Shown: piece by piece, positions 40,551 to 41,383 of the stretch
Layout of the letters: each line of letters opens with the position of its first letter
Position numbering within the stretch: position 1 is the stretch's first letter
Source: an uncultured Phascolarctobacterium sp.
GTDB taxonomy: Bacteria > Bacillota > Negativicutes > Acidaminococcales > Acidaminococcaceae
NCBI RefSeq assembly: GCF_905212365.1
Contig: NZ_CAJMEH010000012.1
Coordinates: forward strand, 1-41,383
Length of the DNA: 41,383 nucleotides
Reading direction: 5' to 3'
Notes under the pieces: model-generated
Seen by the model: only the letters and a program-made list of their open reading frames with translations
Database searches by the model: none
What the model was told of the DNA's origin: nothing
Position numbers and translations under genes: made by a program

Positions 40551-41383
40551 TTACAAAGTGCAGATGAAATTCAATTCCCAAGCGGGCACATAAGGATGCT
40601 TGCGCAGATAAATTTTATATTCCGGTACCAGCTTCCATAAAAGCATCGGCAGCCGAAAAATATCCGCATCATAATGATACGCGGCCATAAAAATTTTGGG
40701 TTTATATCGGGCTATCGTCCCGCGCCCGCCGGCGATGGCCTGCGCTTCCGCCCCCTCGACATCCATTTTGATGTAGGAAATCGGGCGTCCCGCAGCTACT
40801 TCGTCAATAGTCGTTACCGGCACGGTACGCTTCTGCGCCCCCACAAAAGTTGACTGCCGCCCGCCGCTGTCGCTGAAGCTAAGCTCTCCCGCTTCACTCC
40901 AAATACCGCTTTCATACACCTCAACCGGCAGCCCCTGCTGCGCCAGCCGTTCTGCCAAAAGTCGCAGCTTGCGGCAGTTGCGTCTGTCTGGTTCCACGGC
41001 CAGCGCCAGCACCGGATTTGCCACATGAATCACCTCCCTGGGAGTGTGAATACAAAGGTCATCTAACACCACTGCCAGCAGCACGCCTTCCTCCCCGATT
41101 GTCTTATAGGGCAAAAAGTGCGGATGCAAGTCAGCCGGCTCTGTACCTTCCAGCTCCCCTGGGTTCTCCTTAAGGTGTTTCAGCCTGTCTGCATTTTCCT
41201 GCGGAAGCAATGCTTCCAGAACCTCCGGTTTTATAATAAATACCTCCTTCTGGCTGATGGGGTCTACAAGAAAATTTCCTGTATCCCAAAGCCCGAAAAA
41301 CGGTTGTACATTTCCCCGATAGGACAGGGTGACTGGATAAATATTTTTCCATCTGGCACGGAAAGAATCGCTAAGATAGATCA
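40551..41383 (-). pseudogene. SpoIIGA protease domain fused in frame to a truncated FkbM methyltransferase (partial at window edge)
   Basis: The frame is open to the right edge; 276 residues are visible. Residues 1-128 look like the C-terminal aspartic-protease domain of SpoIIGA, the sigma-E-processing peptidase: the active-site motif GLWDTGNFLVDP (Asp33), PVTLSYRG before it, then FLPYKTIGEEGVLLAVVLDD and VANPVLALA. At about 40997 it switches without a break to an FkbM-type methyltransferase: VEPDRRNCRKL, then the diagnostic ISYIKMDVEGAEAQAI and a normal FkbM end. The FkbM part starts after its SAM-binding glycine motif, so it cannot be active. The SpoIIGA end is also missing, and no sigE follows. 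Best read as a deletion scar or gene remnant; a misassembly is possible. Confidence 0.65.

Noticed and set aside
1..41383. CRISPR arrays, insertion sequences, prophage or integrative elements
   Set aside because: No regularly spaced repeats, transposase, integrase, terminal inverted repeats or attachment-site duplication were seen.

Overview
The window looks like a chromosomal segment of a diderm Firmicute, most likely a member of the Negativicutes (Acidaminococcaceae/Phascolarctobacterium-like is a guess). Reasons: a Firmicutes-type yybS-gdpP-rplI-dnaB cluster next to purBA, a complete biotin-dependent Na+-pumping malonate decarboxylase operon, a signal-peptide-bearing M48 protease as expected of a cell with an envelope compartment, and a remnant of the sporulation protease SpoIIGA. 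No phage, insertion sequence or CRISPR array was seen.

Layout. 0.3-4 kb: M48 protease and a CaiB/BaiF CoA-transferase (minus), then thiW, a small membrane protein and a zinc-sensor-type ArsR regulator (plus). 4-4.8 kb: a gene-poor stretch with a type I toxin-like small ORF, a decayed second copy, putative antisense and divergent small RNAs, and tRNA-Lys. 4.8-12.5 kb (minus): purB-purA and yybS-gdpP-rplI-dnaB. 12.7-20 kb: a YczE-like membrane protein, a DUF697 protein, gluQ, a small membrane protein, and a peptide-scavenging group (iadA, yjiH, yjiG, an M20 peptidase, and the broken end of a second M20 peptidase). 20-33 kb (minus): the malonate decarboxylase (mad) locus. 33-35 kb (plus): patatin and asparaginase, followed by a DnaA-box cluster. 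35-40 kb (minus): an Fbp-type ABC transporter with two binding proteins. 40.5 kb to the edge (minus): an in-frame join of a SpoIIGA protease domain to a beheaded FkbM methyltransferase.

The mad locus is the main point of interest. The gene order is orf42-madB-birA-hutP, then madA-E-C-D-H-K-F-L-M, mdcB, an AEC-family carrier and a hotdog thioesterase. MadH/MdcB/MdcG-type proteins make and charge the acyl carrier protein MadE; MadA exchanges acetyl for malonyl; MadC/MadD pass CO2 to the biotin of MadF; MadB releases it while exporting Na+. The operon carries its own biotin ligase and its own HutP-family RNA-binding protein.

The regulation appears unusually layered. A near-consensus promoter is followed by (1) a NAG-rich terminator hairpin, (2) a cobalamin riboswitch with its own terminator, then orf42-madB-birA-hutP, then (3) a second NAG-rich terminator before madA. 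Elements 1 and 3 share sequence (AACATAATA followed by GAG-rich 5' stem arms) and look like targets of the HutP protein encoded between them. My working hypothesis is a malonate-driven Na+ pump controlled by HutP-type antitermination and repressed by vitamin B12. The structures are read from sequence; the regulatory logic is inference.
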